A stretch of DNA of 62,927 nt from CALKYB01 sp964510575 (lineage in GTDB: Bacteria; Bdellovibrionota_C; UBA2361; SZUA-149; CALKYB01): contig CAZECN010000017.1 in the NCBI GenBank assembly GCA_964510575.1, forward strand, positions 1 to 62,927. Direction: 5' to 3'. A program made the translations under genes and the position numbers. This document shows positions 33,782-42,386 of this stretch, in pieces. The first letter of the stretch is position 1, and every line of letters begins with the position of its first letter. The notes beneath the pieces were generated by a model. That model did no database searches. It saw only the letters and a list, made by a program, of their open reading frames with translations, and was not told the origin of the DNA.

Positions 33782-34960
33782 GTGAGTTCTGTGCAAGATT
33801 CTTTAGACTGGACACGGCTTAGAAACCTTTTAAAAGCTGCCACCCACCACCCATCAACTTCCGAAATACAACCAGACTTAGTAGCGCCGGGGATGGAGGT
33901 GTTAATCTCTTCTGAGGGGCGAGTGATTTTTAATGAAGCCTTTGGCTCTCGAACTCTTTTTCCAGAAGTCAGTGAGTTGAAAGCTGGAATGGTCTTCGAC
34001 GTTGCTTCCTTAAGTAAGGCCCTGGTTACTACTGTGCTAGTGATGAAGCTAGTTGAAAGTGGTCAGTTGGATCTTGATCGAAAAGTGGGTAGCTATCTTT
34101 CTGGATTTTCTTGCAATGGTAAGGGGCAAGTTAAAGTACGAGACTTGCTAACTCATAGCGCAGGCTTTGCCGATCATAAGAAATTCTACCAAGAAATCGC
34201 AGAGCTTGATTCAGGGCCGAAGTCCGGCATTCTTTCCAGTCGAGGTGCCCATGATTATGTTATTAATCATTTGCTGCGGGCCGAACCCGATTATCTGCCA
34301 GGATCAAAAGCCGTATATAGCGACCTTGGGTTTATGGTCTTGGGGCATTTAATTGAGTCACTAAATTGTGGTCAGCAACTGGACAAGCTTGCTCAAAAAG
34401 AAATTTTTATTCCCCTCGGCATTGAAAGTAGTGGTTTTGTTAATCTTGAAACCATGAAGGTTCATAAGATTGAGCCAGTAACAGAGATAATCGCTGCTAC
34501 TGCTGACTGTCCTTGGCGAAAGAAGATTATTGTTGGTGAAGTTCATGATGATAATTGCTGGGCGATGGGAGGGATCGCAGGACATGCCGGACTTTTCTCA
34601 ACTGCCTTAGATGTTTTCAAGATTTCAAACACCTTGCTGGATTGTTATCACGGCAAAAGCGACTTCATTTCAAGGGAGGTGATTCGTGAGTTTTGGCGCA
34701 AGGATGGTTCTGTGGATCAATCCACTTGGGCTTTGGGATGGGATACACCCTCCCCAGATCAAAGCTCGGCTGGACAAAATTTTTCATCTTTGAGTGTGGG
34801 GCACCTAGGATATACGGGATGTTCGATTTGGATAGATCTTCCAGCTGATATTTCTATAATTCTTCTGACCAACCGAGTTCATCCCAGTCCAGAAAATAAA
34901 TCTATAAAAGATTTCAGACCTGCCTTACATGATATGGTGCGTGAGACCCTTGAGGTCTAG
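33782..34960 (+). CDS. Serine hydrolase, beta-lactamase/penicillin-binding-protein-like (class C / S12)
   Basis: A 392-aa member of the beta-lactamase family (esterase/DD-peptidase type). The active-site SxxK is in 'FDVASLSKALVTTVL', a YxD-type motif lies in 'KAVYSDLGFMVLGHLIE', and 'WAMGGIAGHAGLFSTA' and 'SVGHLGYTGCSIW' follow, the latter carrying an HxG form of the third box. No signal peptide is seen, so it is probably cytoplasmic or exported by another route. The GTG start sits 2 nt behind ldcA, which suggests a shared role in peptidoglycan turnover. Confidence 0.87.
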   Translation: MSSVQDSLDWTRLRNLLKAATHHPSTSEIQPDLVAPGMEVLISSEGRVIFNEAFGSRTLFPEVSELKAGMVFDVASLSKALVTTVLVMKLVESGQLDLDRKVGSYLSGFSCNGKGQVKVRDLLTHSAGFADHKKFYQEIAELDSGPKSGILSSRGAHDYVINHLLRAEPDYLPGSKAVYSDLGFMVLGHLIESLNCGQQLDKLAQKEIFIPLGIESSGFVNLETMKVHKIEPVTEIIAATADCPWRKKIIVGEVHDDNCWAMGGIAGHAGLFSTALDVFKISNTLLDCYHGKSDFISREVIREFWRKDGSVDQSTWALGWDTPSPDQSSAGQNFSSLSVGHLGYTGCSIWIDLPADISIILLTNRVHPSPENKSIKDFRPALHDMVRETLEV

Positions 34961-34975
34961 GCTCAAGTCTAAGCT

Positions 34976-35845
34976 TTATTTTACGTTGCTCGGGTAGCAA
35001 ACCAAATTTTCTTGAAAGCTACTACCCCTTGGATTGAATGAAGAGACGTTGCCAGAATTGTCGTACTTATGAACTTTGTAACTTAGACCTTTAATTAGCT
35101 TTCCAAGAAGTTGGTCTGCAGAAGAACCTAGTTGTTTTAAATATTGGTCAGAGAGCTCAATAAAAATAACTGGCTTGTCTCGCTGAATAACTTTTTTAGC
35201 ACCTTCAATTACTTGAGTTTCTGCTCCTTCGACATCGATTTTTATAGCTGAGATTTTTTTATTGTCACTACTAAATATTTGGTCGAGAGGTAAGGCTTCA
35301 ACTTCAATAGATTTATTGATTTCAGATAAGTCTCTCACGCTACCCATACCACTTTTGCCGATAGGAGCTAGGTTGAATGTTAGAGTTTCCTCTTTATTCC
35401 AAGCTGCAATCTCGTGAATATCTACTGAGTCTGCCCATCCATTTAGTTCTAGGTTTTCTTTCACTTGGGTGGCCATACTTGGGTTAGCTTCTAATACTGA
35501 AACTTTGCCAGTGGGCCCTACAATACTTCTCGCCAAGCAGGAGAAGTATCCAATGTTTGAGCCGATATCTAGGAAATGATCCCCAGGGTGAAGGGTTTTC
35601 TTAATCAAATTACGTAGGCCTGGTTCGTACATCCCTTCAAAGGCAATATGGGAAGGAATCTTCTCTGCAGGGTCTAAGTTCATTTTAAAACCGTCAGTTA
35701 CGCTTTGTATTCGACTTGGGCAAGGTTTGACTATTGATTGAGCGAGTGAGCGCAACTTGGGCTTGAGCCTCCAAGCTAGTGATTCCGGCAAAATTCTAGC
35801 GAGGGTTTTGAGAATATCAAAAGCGAAAAATCGAGCATGTTTCAT
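34976..35845 (-). CDS. FkbM-family SAM-dependent methyltransferase
   Basis: The central region has the FkbM layout: 'GDHFLDIGSNIGYFSCLA' for SAM binding, 'VSVLEANPSMATQVKENL', 'IKIDVEGAETQVIEGA' and 'KPVIFIELSDQY'. Such enzymes O-methylate sugars or polysaccharide residues, and the neighbours give no firm substrate. It converges with the serine hydrolase with a 15-nt gap. It is 289 aa with an N-terminal basic region ('SLAWRLKPKLRSLAQ') and no signal peptide. Confidence 0.87.
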   Translation of the reverse strand: MKHARFFAFDILKTLARILPESLAWRLKPKLRSLAQSIVKPCPSRIQSVTDGFKMNLDPAEKIPSHIAFEGMYEPGLRNLIKKTLHPGDHFLDIGSNIGYFSCLARSIVGPTGKVSVLEANPSMATQVKENLELNGWADSVDIHEIAAWNKEETLTFNLAPIGKSGMGSVRDLSEINKSIEVEALPLDQIFSSDNKKISAIKIDVEGAETQVIEGAKKVIQRDKPVIFIELSDQYLKQLGSSADQLLGKLIKGLSYKVHKYDNSGNVSSFNPRGSSFQENLVCYPSNVK

Positions 35846-35902
35846 TTCTGAAGGTGTATTTGTTTAAAGTGTTCCAAAAATTTGCTAAGAGCGAGCTCTT
35901 AG

Positions 35903-37234
35903 TTGCAACTTAACCATATCAGAGAAACCGTCTTGAAGCAGATATTTAACACCGGCATCCCATACTTTGACCAGTTGAAAGCATGGGACGGTGTCACTGA
36001 ATACAAACTAGACAACCCAAGGGCGCTTTTAGCAGCCATGGATAATCCTCAAGATCAGGTAAAAACAGTTCACGTTGCAGGGACTAACGGCAAGGGCTCT
36101 GTTTGTTGTTACCTAGCCGCTATCTTGCAAGCCTCCGGTGCAAAGAAGGTGGGACTTCATTGTTCTCCCCACCTAAGCGATATTTGTGAGCGAGTTGTCA
36201 TAAATGGTAAGCCAGTAGCCCGAGAGTTATTTGTTAAGGCTTCGGAAGCAGTAAGAACTGCAGCTGATTCAATTTCAATTCAACCCTCTTTCTTCGAAGC
36301 AGTTGTTGCCTGCGTATTCTATTTAGCAAGAGAAGAGAATTTTGATTGGTTGGTTTTAGAGACCGGACTAGGTGGCCGGCTAGACGCTACTAACCTTGTT
36401 CATCGTCCTGAGCTATCAATAGTCACCAATATCGGTTTTGACCACATGAGTGTGCTTGGGGAAACTTTAACTGAAATTGCTCTTGAAAAGGCTGGGATCA
36501 TTAAGGAAGGAAGCCAAGTTTTACTTGGAGATATTTTGCCAGAGGCAAAGTCTGCTATCTTGGACTATGCAGGGCAGCTAGTTACACCTGAAAATACTTT
36601 TAGATGGGCTGATGACTTTAATTTGGGAAAAGAGAAGAGTGTTTTACCTGGTGGGCGAGAGATATCTTCTGATGTTTTTTTTGATAATAGTTACTCGAAG
36701 CCCAGTTCTCATAATAAATTTTTAGCCGCTGCAGCAGCTGAGATACTTGGTTTTGGTGACTCTATTGAAGCTGGTCTTAGAGCTGCTAGATGGCCTGGCC
36801 GGTTTGAAGTATTCGAAAGTAATGACCGCAGGATTATAGTTGATGTCGCTCATAATCCAGATGGTATTGAGGCTTTGATTGAAGCAATTGATAATTATCT
36901 TTCCAAATCAAATTGGAATCCAAAGCAGGTAGGACTTTTGGTTTCTATGCTGGGAAGGAAAAACTGGAAACCGATGTTGGACCGTCTTACTTCAAGATTT
37001 CCTGAGGCTCAGTTTGTTTTCACATCTTCCAGTCATCCACATTCTCTCAGTGGTCGAGAGCTTCTTGAGCACTACTCTGATGGGGAAGTTGAAGAAAATT
37101 CAGAGTCTGCCTATCGTTCTTTAAAAAAGAAGGATCTTTTAATTGTTTGCGGCTCTTTATTTCTGGCTGGAGAGGTTCGGCCTTTAATTGCGAAGGGTGA
37201 TTTTCGTACATTTGATGGGGGTTCTGTCGCTTAG
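35903..37234 (+). CDS. folC: Bifunctional folylpolyglutamate synthase / dihydrofolate synthase
   Basis: A Mur-ligase-family enzyme that adds glutamate to dihydropteroate and folates. The ATP P-loop 'VAGTNGKGSVCCYLAAIL', 'HCSPHLSDICERVVING', 'LETGLGGRLDATNLV' and 'TNIGFDHMSVLGETLTEIA' are all present, and the C-terminal domain includes 'DVAHNPDGIEAL'. The 443-aa length is normal. The start is a TTG at 35903 (MQLNHIRETV), with no strong Shine-Dalgarno visible. It is transcribed away from the FkbM gene. Confidence 0.93.
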   Translation: MQLNHIRETVLKQIFNTGIPYFDQLKAWDGVTEYKLDNPRALLAAMDNPQDQVKTVHVAGTNGKGSVCCYLAAILQASGAKKVGLHCSPHLSDICERVVINGKPVARELFVKASEAVRTAADSISIQPSFFEAVVACVFYLAREENFDWLVLETGLGGRLDATNLVHRPELSIVTNIGFDHMSVLGETLTEIALEKAGIIKEGSQVLLGDILPEAKSAILDYAGQLVTPENTFRWADDFNLGKEKSVLPGGREISSDVFFDNSYSKPSSHNKFLAAAAAEILGFGDSIEAGLRAARWPGRFEVFESNDRRIIVDVAHNPDGIEALIEAIDNYLSKSNWNPKQVGLLVSMLGRKNWKPMLDRLTSRFPEAQFVFTSSSHPHSLSGRELLEHYSDGEVEENSESAYRSLKKKDLLIVCGSLFLAGEVRPLIAKGDFRTFDGGSVA

Positions 37235-37332
37235 AAAGCTAAGTAGCAGTTTTCCTTAACTATCTCTAAGTATACGAAGTCCTTTTGATTTACCATAACA
37301 TGGTAGACCGTAAGATTTACCTTGGAGAAACT

Positions 37333-37446
37333 ATGGACTTTTTAGCAGCAATGCCCCCAGAAATTGCCTTCTACGGGAAGTTTGCCCTTATTTTATTGTT
37401 TATAGTTGGGCTTTGCGTGGTCTCATTTTTCGCCATGTTTGGTTAG
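37333..37446 (+). CDS. Small single-pass membrane protein (37 aa)
   Basis: A short frame with a good Shine-Dalgarno (GGAG at 37324-37327, 5 nt before the ATG) encodes MDFLAAMPPEIAFYGK followed by a hydrophobic helix (FALILLFIVGLCVVSFFAMF) and ends with Gly-stop. It is alone between folC and the acetyltransferase, in a 284-nt interval. A 6-bp dyad (taccat-aac-atggta) lies at 37291-37305, about 30 nt upstream, and could be an operator. The function is unknown. The good ribosome-binding site and clean membrane-helix composition argue that it is expressed. Confidence 0.55.
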   Translation: MDFLAAMPPEIAFYGKFALILLFIVGLCVVSFFAMFG

Positions 37447-37518
37447 TATCGAAACTCTGGTCTAAACAGAGTCTTGCTGCTAGACCTTTCCACTTAAGGC
37501 AAAGTCATAAGTTTCCAG

Positions 37519-38070
37519 ATGCAAGAGCGAATATTCAAAACTCCTCCCGAAGAGATTCTTACAGATAGGCTTAAACTTGTTCGACCTACAGTTTCGCAAG
37601 CTGCTGATATATTAAAGGCATATGCTGGTGACCCTAAGGCTACGAAGTACCTTTCTTGGCCTACCAAGAATTCGGTGGAAGAAGCAGAAGATTTTGTTAA
37701 GCGCACGCTGATCTCCTGGGATGCAGGGAACAGCTTTACCTGGTTGGTGCTCGAGCGAGATAGTTCTTCAATTGTTGGTTGCCTCGCTTTCAGGCCAGCT
37801 AGAACCGGCTATGAAATTGGCTATGTAATTGGCCCAGCATACTGGGGCAAGGGCTTAGGAACCGAATTGGTTAAGAGGATGATAGCAGTTGGTTTTGAAG
37901 ACCCTGCCGTGGAAAGAGTCTGGGCCTATTGTGACACAGAGAACGAAGCTTCAATTAAGTTGCTTGAAAAGTGTGGCATGGCGAAAGAGGGCTGTCTCAA
38001 AAAATGGGGTGAGTCACCAAATTTGGGCAAGGGACCACGGGACCAGTTTGTCTACGCAGTCGTCCGGTAA
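37519..38070 (+). CDS. GNAT-family N-acetyltransferase (RimJ/RimL-like)
   Basis: A 183-aa acetyltransferase. It begins with the RimJ-type 'ILTDRLKLVRPTVSQA', has the acetyl-CoA-binding motif 'IGPAYWGKGLGTELVKRMI', and has 'WAYCDTENEASIKLLEKCGM' plus a final strand typical of this subfamily. Targets may be ribosomal protein N-termini or small molecules. Nothing in the context decides. It converges with rpsT with a 29-nt gap. Confidence 0.9.
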   Translation: MQERIFKTPPEEILTDRLKLVRPTVSQAADILKAYAGDPKATKYLSWPTKNSVEEAEDFVKRTLISWDAGNSFTWLVLERDSSSIVGCLAFRPARTGYEIGYVIGPAYWGKGLGTELVKRMIAVGFEDPAVERVWAYCDTENEASIKLLEKCGMAKEGCLKKWGESPNLGKGPRDQFVYAVVR

Positions 38071-38099
38071 TCTTTGATATTAGATGCAGCTAAGTATTT

Positions 38100-38363
38100 C
38101 TAGGAAGCAGCAGCTACTTTTTTGTTAAGTCTAGAAATTTTTCTGCTTACGTTTTTCTTATGAAGAACGCCATGCACAGCAGCTTTATCAAGAAGTTTAG
38201 TTGCTTCCCGAGCAAGTGTCTTAGCTTCATCAACATTGCCAGCTTCAAGCGCAGCAAGAGTTCCTTTTACTTTAGTTCGTATAGTGGCCTTAGCGAAACG
38301 ATTTCTCGCATTCTTTTTAGCGGTTTGCCTAATACGTTTAAGTGCTGATTTGTGATTTGCCAT
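38100..38363 (-). CDS. rpsT: 30S ribosomal protein S20
   Basis: An 87-aa basic, Lys/Ala-rich helical protein that binds 16S rRNA. 'ANHKSALKRIRQTAKKNARN' at the start and 'AVHGVLHKKNVSRKISRLNKKV' (read in pieces) at the end match S20. Length is normal. It is a single gene with 118 nt of non-coding sequence before mazG. Confidence 0.95.
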   Translation of the reverse strand: MANHKSALKRIRQTAKKNARNRFAKATIRTKVKGTLAALEAGNVDEAKTLAREATKLLDKAAVHGVLHKKNVSRKISRLNKKVAAAS

Positions 38364-38481
38364 GTTGAACTAAGTTTTTTCAGTAAATTTATAAGACTAC
38401 AGGGCAGCTTACATATAATAGAGGCTCGATGGGGTCAATAAGAGGCAGTAAGGAGAGTAAATAACTCAAGAATGAGGTCTT

Positions 38482-39291
38482 CTACTTGTTCTTCAGTGCG
38501 GTTTTGGCTTTCTGCCAAGCCTCTTCCAGTTCTTTTGTTGGCAGGTCCGCTATGGCATTTTCACCTAAGGACTCTTCCATCTTGCTGAACCGTTCTAAAA
38601 AGCGATTACAACACTGCCTCAGACTGTCTTCAGGGCTCACTTTGAGCCAACGAGATAGCTGAGCGACGCTGAATAGGAGGTCTCCAATCTCATGTTCTAA
38701 CTCTTCTTTCAGCCGATCACTGGGTTGGAAATTGCATTCATCCAAAACTTCTTTCAACTCTTTGGACTCTTCTACCACCTTCTTCCAAACGCCTTTGGCA
38801 TCTGGCCAGTCGAAACCAAGTTTGCCGGCTTTGTCCCCCAGTCTTGAGGCACGATTGAGCGCAGGAAGGGAGCTGGGTACATCCTTTAGTATGGCGGCTC
38901 CAGATAACTCAGCCTCGCCTTTTTCCTGTTTTTTAATTTCTTCCCAATTCTTCTTAACCTCTTCAGCATCACTAACCTTGGTATCCCCAAAGACATGAGG
39001 GTGTCTCCTAATCATTTTTGCAGTAATGCCTTGAACTACATCATCGATAGAGAAGGCTTTGCGGTCGATTGCGATTTGGGAGTGTAACATTACTTGGAGT
39101 AGAACATCGCCAAGTTCAGCACAGAGTTCCTTATCGTCTTCCCGGTCGATGGCTTCCACTGCTTCATAGGTTTCTTCTATGAAATATTTACGAATTGATT
39201 TGTGGTCTTGTTTAATATCCCACGGACAGCCGGTCTCAGGGTCTCTGAGTTTTTTTATTACATCAATCAGTTTATCGAAATTATCAGACAC
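38482..39291 (-). CDS. mazG: Nucleoside triphosphate pyrophosphohydrolase MazG
   Basis: Hydrolyses NTPs and dNTPs to NMPs and PPi, a house-cleaning role. The first MazG domain shows 'DPETGCPWDIKQDHKSIRKY', 'EETYEAVEAI' and 'ELGDVLLQVMLHSQIA', with the EExxE/ExxD metal-binding pattern. A second MazG-type domain follows ('ELEHEIGDLLFSVAQLSRW'), giving the usual two-domain form of 269 aa. Its GTG start overlaps the TAG stop of the preceding TerB-like gene by one base (TAGTG), so the two are translationally coupled. Confidence 0.94.
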   Translation of the reverse strand: MSDNFDKLIDVIKKLRDPETGCPWDIKQDHKSIRKYFIEETYEAVEAIDREDDKELCAELGDVLLQVMLHSQIAIDRKAFSIDDVVQGITAKMIRRHPHVFGDTKVSDAEEVKKNWEEIKKQEKGEAELSGAAILKDVPSSLPALNRASRLGDKAGKLGFDWPDAKGVWKKVVEESKELKEVLDECNFQPSDRLKEELEHEIGDLLFSVAQLSRWLKVSPEDSLRQCCNRFLERFSKMEESLGENAIADLPTKELEEAWQKAKTALKNK

Positions 39292-39773
39292 TAATGAGCG
39301 TTTGAGTCTTCAGGGGATTTCTTAAAGCCTAGTAAACGCTCTAGTCTTTCAAATAAGTAGAGTTCGAAACCATCCTCTAAATGATCTACTTCAATTAGTC
39401 CTTTCGCCATATCTAGTAAATCTTTTCTCTCCGTTTCATCGGTAGTGTCCAACAGATGCTGAGCGAACTGTTCAGTGGTTTGCAAGCTTGCCATCAACTG
39501 GGTTCCGTGCTGAATCAGGTTTCTAATTTCTCCGTCCTGAAGACCAAAGTGTTCTTTGAAGTAGCTAAAAAGATAGTCGTACTCACGCTTATCAAAAGAG
39601 TTATCGCAAAGTGCGATTTCTGAGACCAGGACAGCTATTGAGAGTTCTCTAGTTACTTGTTTACCGGCCCCAAGCTCATCTAAGAGTTTCTCGTCTTCTG
39701 CAGATAGATTTAAAATCTTTCCTGGAAAGACTTTAGCGACCTTCTCGGCTATTTTAGATAGGATATTTTTCAA
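39291..39773 (-). CDS. TerB-like helical protein (160 aa)
   Basis: The core resembles the TerB tellurite-resistance helical fold: 'IAVLVSEIALCDNSFDKREYDYL' carries the acidic loop 'DNSFDKRE' that in TerB proteins binds metal, and a second helical pair ends in 'GLIEVDHLEDGFELYLFERL'. It is soluble with no membrane helix. It is coupled to mazG by a one-base overlap. A dyad (actgtc-ca-gacagt, 39825-39838) lies about 50 nt upstream and may be an operator. A second TerB-type domain occurs in the window at 50067-50735. Confidence 0.7.
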   Translation of the reverse strand: MKNILSKIAEKVAKVFPGKILNLSAEDEKLLDELGAGKQVTRELSIAVLVSEIALCDNSFDKREYDYLFSYFKEHFGLQDGEIRNLIQHGTQLMASLQTTEQFAQHLLDTTDETERKDLLDMAKGLIEVDHLEDGFELYLFERLERLLGFKKSPEDSNAH

Positions 39774-39824
39774 GGGAGCTCCTCCGAAAACTTGTTTCAG
39801 AAAAGGCTATAATGTTTGGATAAG

Positions 39825-39838
39825 ACTGTCCAGACAGT
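39825..39838 (-). promoter_or_regulatory. Dyad upstream of the TerB-like/mazG operon
   Basis: A 6-bp perfect dyad with a 2-nt centre (actgtc-ca-gacagt). On the minus strand TGGACA within it lies 16 nt before TATAGC, a plausible but weak sigma-70 spacing. The dyad would then overlap the -35 box. Confidence 0.3.
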
Positions 39839-39871
39839 AAAACTAAACAACCTAGAGGATCTGACTAGTGA

Positions 39872-41050
39872 CTAAGTGTCGAGAGACAGATTGAATTCAT
39901 TGCCGTCGGAGTCGTTTTTGTCCGAGTCTCCATTTTTAGAAAATGCTGATCCGCCACCACTGACCACATCAGAGGGTTCATTTTCATCATTTTCACTCAA
40001 CTTGATTTTTAGTCTGAGGTTATTGGCACTATCAGCGTTACGCAGAGCCTCGTCGAGCGATATTTTTCCGTCCTTATAAAGCTCTAGCAAGTGCATGTCG
40101 AAGGTTTGCATTCCAACACCAACACCTTTTTCCATGGCTTCTTTTAGCTCACTAATTTCAGCTCTGTGGATTAGGTCTTTAACCCTTGGGCTGCCTAAGA
40201 GTATCTCAACAGCTGCAACCCTAGAACCTTCTACCGTTCTAACAAGTCGTTGAGAGATGATGCCACGAAGGTTCAGACTAAGCTGCATGTATATTTGTTT
40301 ATGCCTTTCCGGCGGAAAAAAGTTCATTATTCTTTCCATTGCCTGGTTCGCATTGTTCGAGTGGAGGGTTGCATAGGCCAAATGACCTGTTTCAGCGAAT
40401 GTTATGGCGGCTTCCATAGTCTCTTGGTCTCTAATCTCACCGATGAGGATAACATCAGGTGCTTGTCTCAGAGTATTTTTGAGAGCGCTTTGAAAGTCGT
40501 CTGTGTCAACGCCAACTTCTCTTTGCGTTACAATTGATTTTTTATGTTCGTGGACAAATTCAATAGGGTCTTCGACAGTGATGATGTGGCCAGCTTGGTT
40601 TGTGTTTCTGTAGTCAATCATTCCAGCTAGAGAAGTAGACTTACCTGAGCCAGTTGCTCCAACAAACAATATTAAGCCCCTTTTACTCATTGAAACTTCT
40701 TTAAGAACAGGTGGAAGATTGAGATCGTCCAAAGTAGCTATCTTTGATTTGATCTGACGGATAACCATTCCAGTGCAACCACGTTGTTTAAATATATTAA
40801 CCCTAAATCTGCCGAGAGAAGGGTAGTAAAGAGCCACATTTAGTTCAGAACTGCCTTCAAACTCGTTCTGTTGCTTATCATTCATGATACTACGAGCCAG
40901 CTCTTCTGTCTCATCAGGTGTCAAAGAACGATTTCCTGCTGGTCTGACTGCACCGTTCACCCTGTATGCCGGAGGACTGTCTACTGTGATGTAGAGATCC
41001 GAAGCGTCATGCTCATTCATGACAGTGAGTAATTTTGTAATATCCAGCAT
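39872..41050 (-). CDS. pilU: Type IV pilus retraction ATPase accessory PilU
   Basis: A PilT-type ATPase of the PilU branch: 'FRVNIFKQRGCTGMVIRQI', Walker A 'VGATGSGKSTSLAGMIDYRN', Asp box 'IITVEDPIEFVHEHKKSIV', 'DTDDFQSALKNTLRQAPDV', Walker B 'ILIGEIRDQETM' and His box 'GHLAYATLHSNNANQA'. PilU boosts PilT-driven retraction. The C-terminal ~45 residues are an acidic Ser/Asn/Asp-rich tail. The gene starts 2 nt after the pilT stop, so the two are an operon. No pilin or assembly genes are in the window. Confidence 0.92.
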   Translation of the reverse strand: MLDITKLLTVMNEHDASDLYITVDSPPAYRVNGAVRPAGNRSLTPDETEELARSIMNDKQQNEFEGSSELNVALYYPSLGRFRVNIFKQRGCTGMVIRQIKSKIATLDDLNLPPVLKEVSMSKRGLILFVGATGSGKSTSLAGMIDYRNTNQAGHIITVEDPIEFVHEHKKSIVTQREVGVDTDDFQSALKNTLRQAPDVILIGEIRDQETMEAAITFAETGHLAYATLHSNNANQAMERIMNFFPPERHKQIYMQLSLNLRGIISQRLVRTVEGSRVAAVEILLGSPRVKDLIHRAEISELKEAMEKGVGVGMQTFDMHLLELYKDGKISLDEALRNADSANNLRLKIKLSENDENEPSDVVSGGGSAFSKNGDSDKNDSDGNEFNLSLDT

Positions 41051-41052
41051 TG

Positions 41053-42132
41053 TTATGCTCCCATTCCCATTCCGTTAGCTCCACTCATGTCTGCTGCTTT
41101 AAACATGTCAGGGTTACCGGATTTTTCTATCGCAGTTTCTTTTGTAATTAAGCCTTTATTAACTAATTCGATTAAAGCCATTTCCATGGTACACATACCG
41201 ATGTGCTTGTTAGTTTGCATCATACTTGGAATTTGGTGAATTTTACCTTCACGAATTAAGTTCTTAACGGCTGTGTTTCCGATTAAGATTTCCAAGGCAG
41301 CCGCTCTTCCTCCACCGATTTTCTTACATAGAGTTTGAGTTACGATTGCCTGCATTGATTCAGCCAACATAGCTCGAATTTGGCCTTGTTGATTAGCCGG
41401 AAAAACGTCGATGATTCTGTCCATAGTTTTAGGAGCACTAGAAGTGTGCAGTGTTCCAAAGACAAGGTGACCAGTTTCAGCCGCAGTAAGTGCGAGTTGA
41501 ATAGTCTCTAGATCCCGGAGCTCACCAACTAGAATAATATCTGGGTCTTCCCGGAGTGCAGCCTTCAGAGCATTGTTGAAGCTCTTTGTGTGAGGACCGA
41601 CTTCTCGTTGGTTGATTAGACATTTTTTTGAATTGTGGACAAACTCGATTGGGTCTTCAATAGTTAGGATATGACCTTCGCTGGTTAAGTTGATCTCGTT
41701 GATCATAGCGGCCAGTGTTGTTGATTTACCAGAACCTGTTGGACCAGTTACGAGAATAATTCCTTTCTCCTTTTTGATAATTTGCCCCAAAACTGGAGGA
41801 AGAGATAATTCTTCCATAGTCATGATTTTGGTTGGAATTACACGAAATACTCCGCCCATGCCTCGATTCTGATTGAAAATATTAACCCTGAATCTGGCCA
41901 TGGTCCCAAGCTCGATTGAAAAGTCGATGTCGTTTTTCTCTTCGAAGACAGCTCTTTGGGCGTCACCCATGATGTCGTATAACCCATCTCTAGTCTGATC
42001 TGGTGTAAGAGCTGGCATTTTCATCTTTTTCATGGAGCCATCAATACGAATCATTGGTGGTTCTCCAGCAGAGATGTGAAGATCCGATCCCCCTTGCTGA
42101 ACGCAGAATGTAAGTAGCTGTGATATATCCAT
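41053..42132 (-). CDS. pilT: Type IV pilus retraction ATPase PilT
   Basis: The hexameric motor that depolymerises type IV pili for twitching motility. It shows 'QQGGSDLHISAGEPPMIRIDG', Walker A 'VTGPTGSGKSTTLAAMI', Asp box 'LTIEDPIEFVHNSKKCLI', 'FNNALKAALREDPDIILVGE' with Walker B, His box 'TGHLVFGTLHTSSAPKTMDR' and the C-terminal 'GMCTMEMAL'. At 359 aa it is slightly longer than the usual ~345, with a Gly/Met-rich end. It is divergent from mfd across 254 nt, in which cctacgtagg (42211-42220) is a perfect 10-bp palindrome. Confidence 0.95.
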   Translation of the reverse strand: MDISQLLTFCVQQGGSDLHISAGEPPMIRIDGSMKKMKMPALTPDQTRDGLYDIMGDAQRAVFEEKNDIDFSIELGTMARFRVNIFNQNRGMGGVFRVIPTKIMTMEELSLPPVLGQIIKKEKGIILVTGPTGSGKSTTLAAMINEINLTSEGHILTIEDPIEFVHNSKKCLINQREVGPHTKSFNNALKAALREDPDIILVGELRDLETIQLALTAAETGHLVFGTLHTSSAPKTMDRIIDVFPANQQGQIRAMLAESMQAIVTQTLCKKIGGGRAAALEILIGNTAVKNLIREGKIHQIPSMMQTNKHIGMCTMEMALIELVNKGLITKETAIEKSGNPDMFKAADMSGANGMGMGA

Positions 42133-42386
42133 TTTAGCTTTCGACCTTTAAGATTTTGTATGTGAATCATCGGATTTGTCCGGGATTCAAATATACTCCT
42201 AAGATAAACTCCTACGTAGGTAGTCGAGTTAAGCTGTTAAAATCTTGACTCAAATTTTATTGTTCGGAAAAGACACGAAAAATCGAGCACTTAGGGTGGC
42301 CGAGAGAGGAGTTAAGTGATAACAATCGCGACATTTCAGTCGGCTTTCATGGCCGCGAACTCATTTGCCCGTTAATTCTGATTAGA

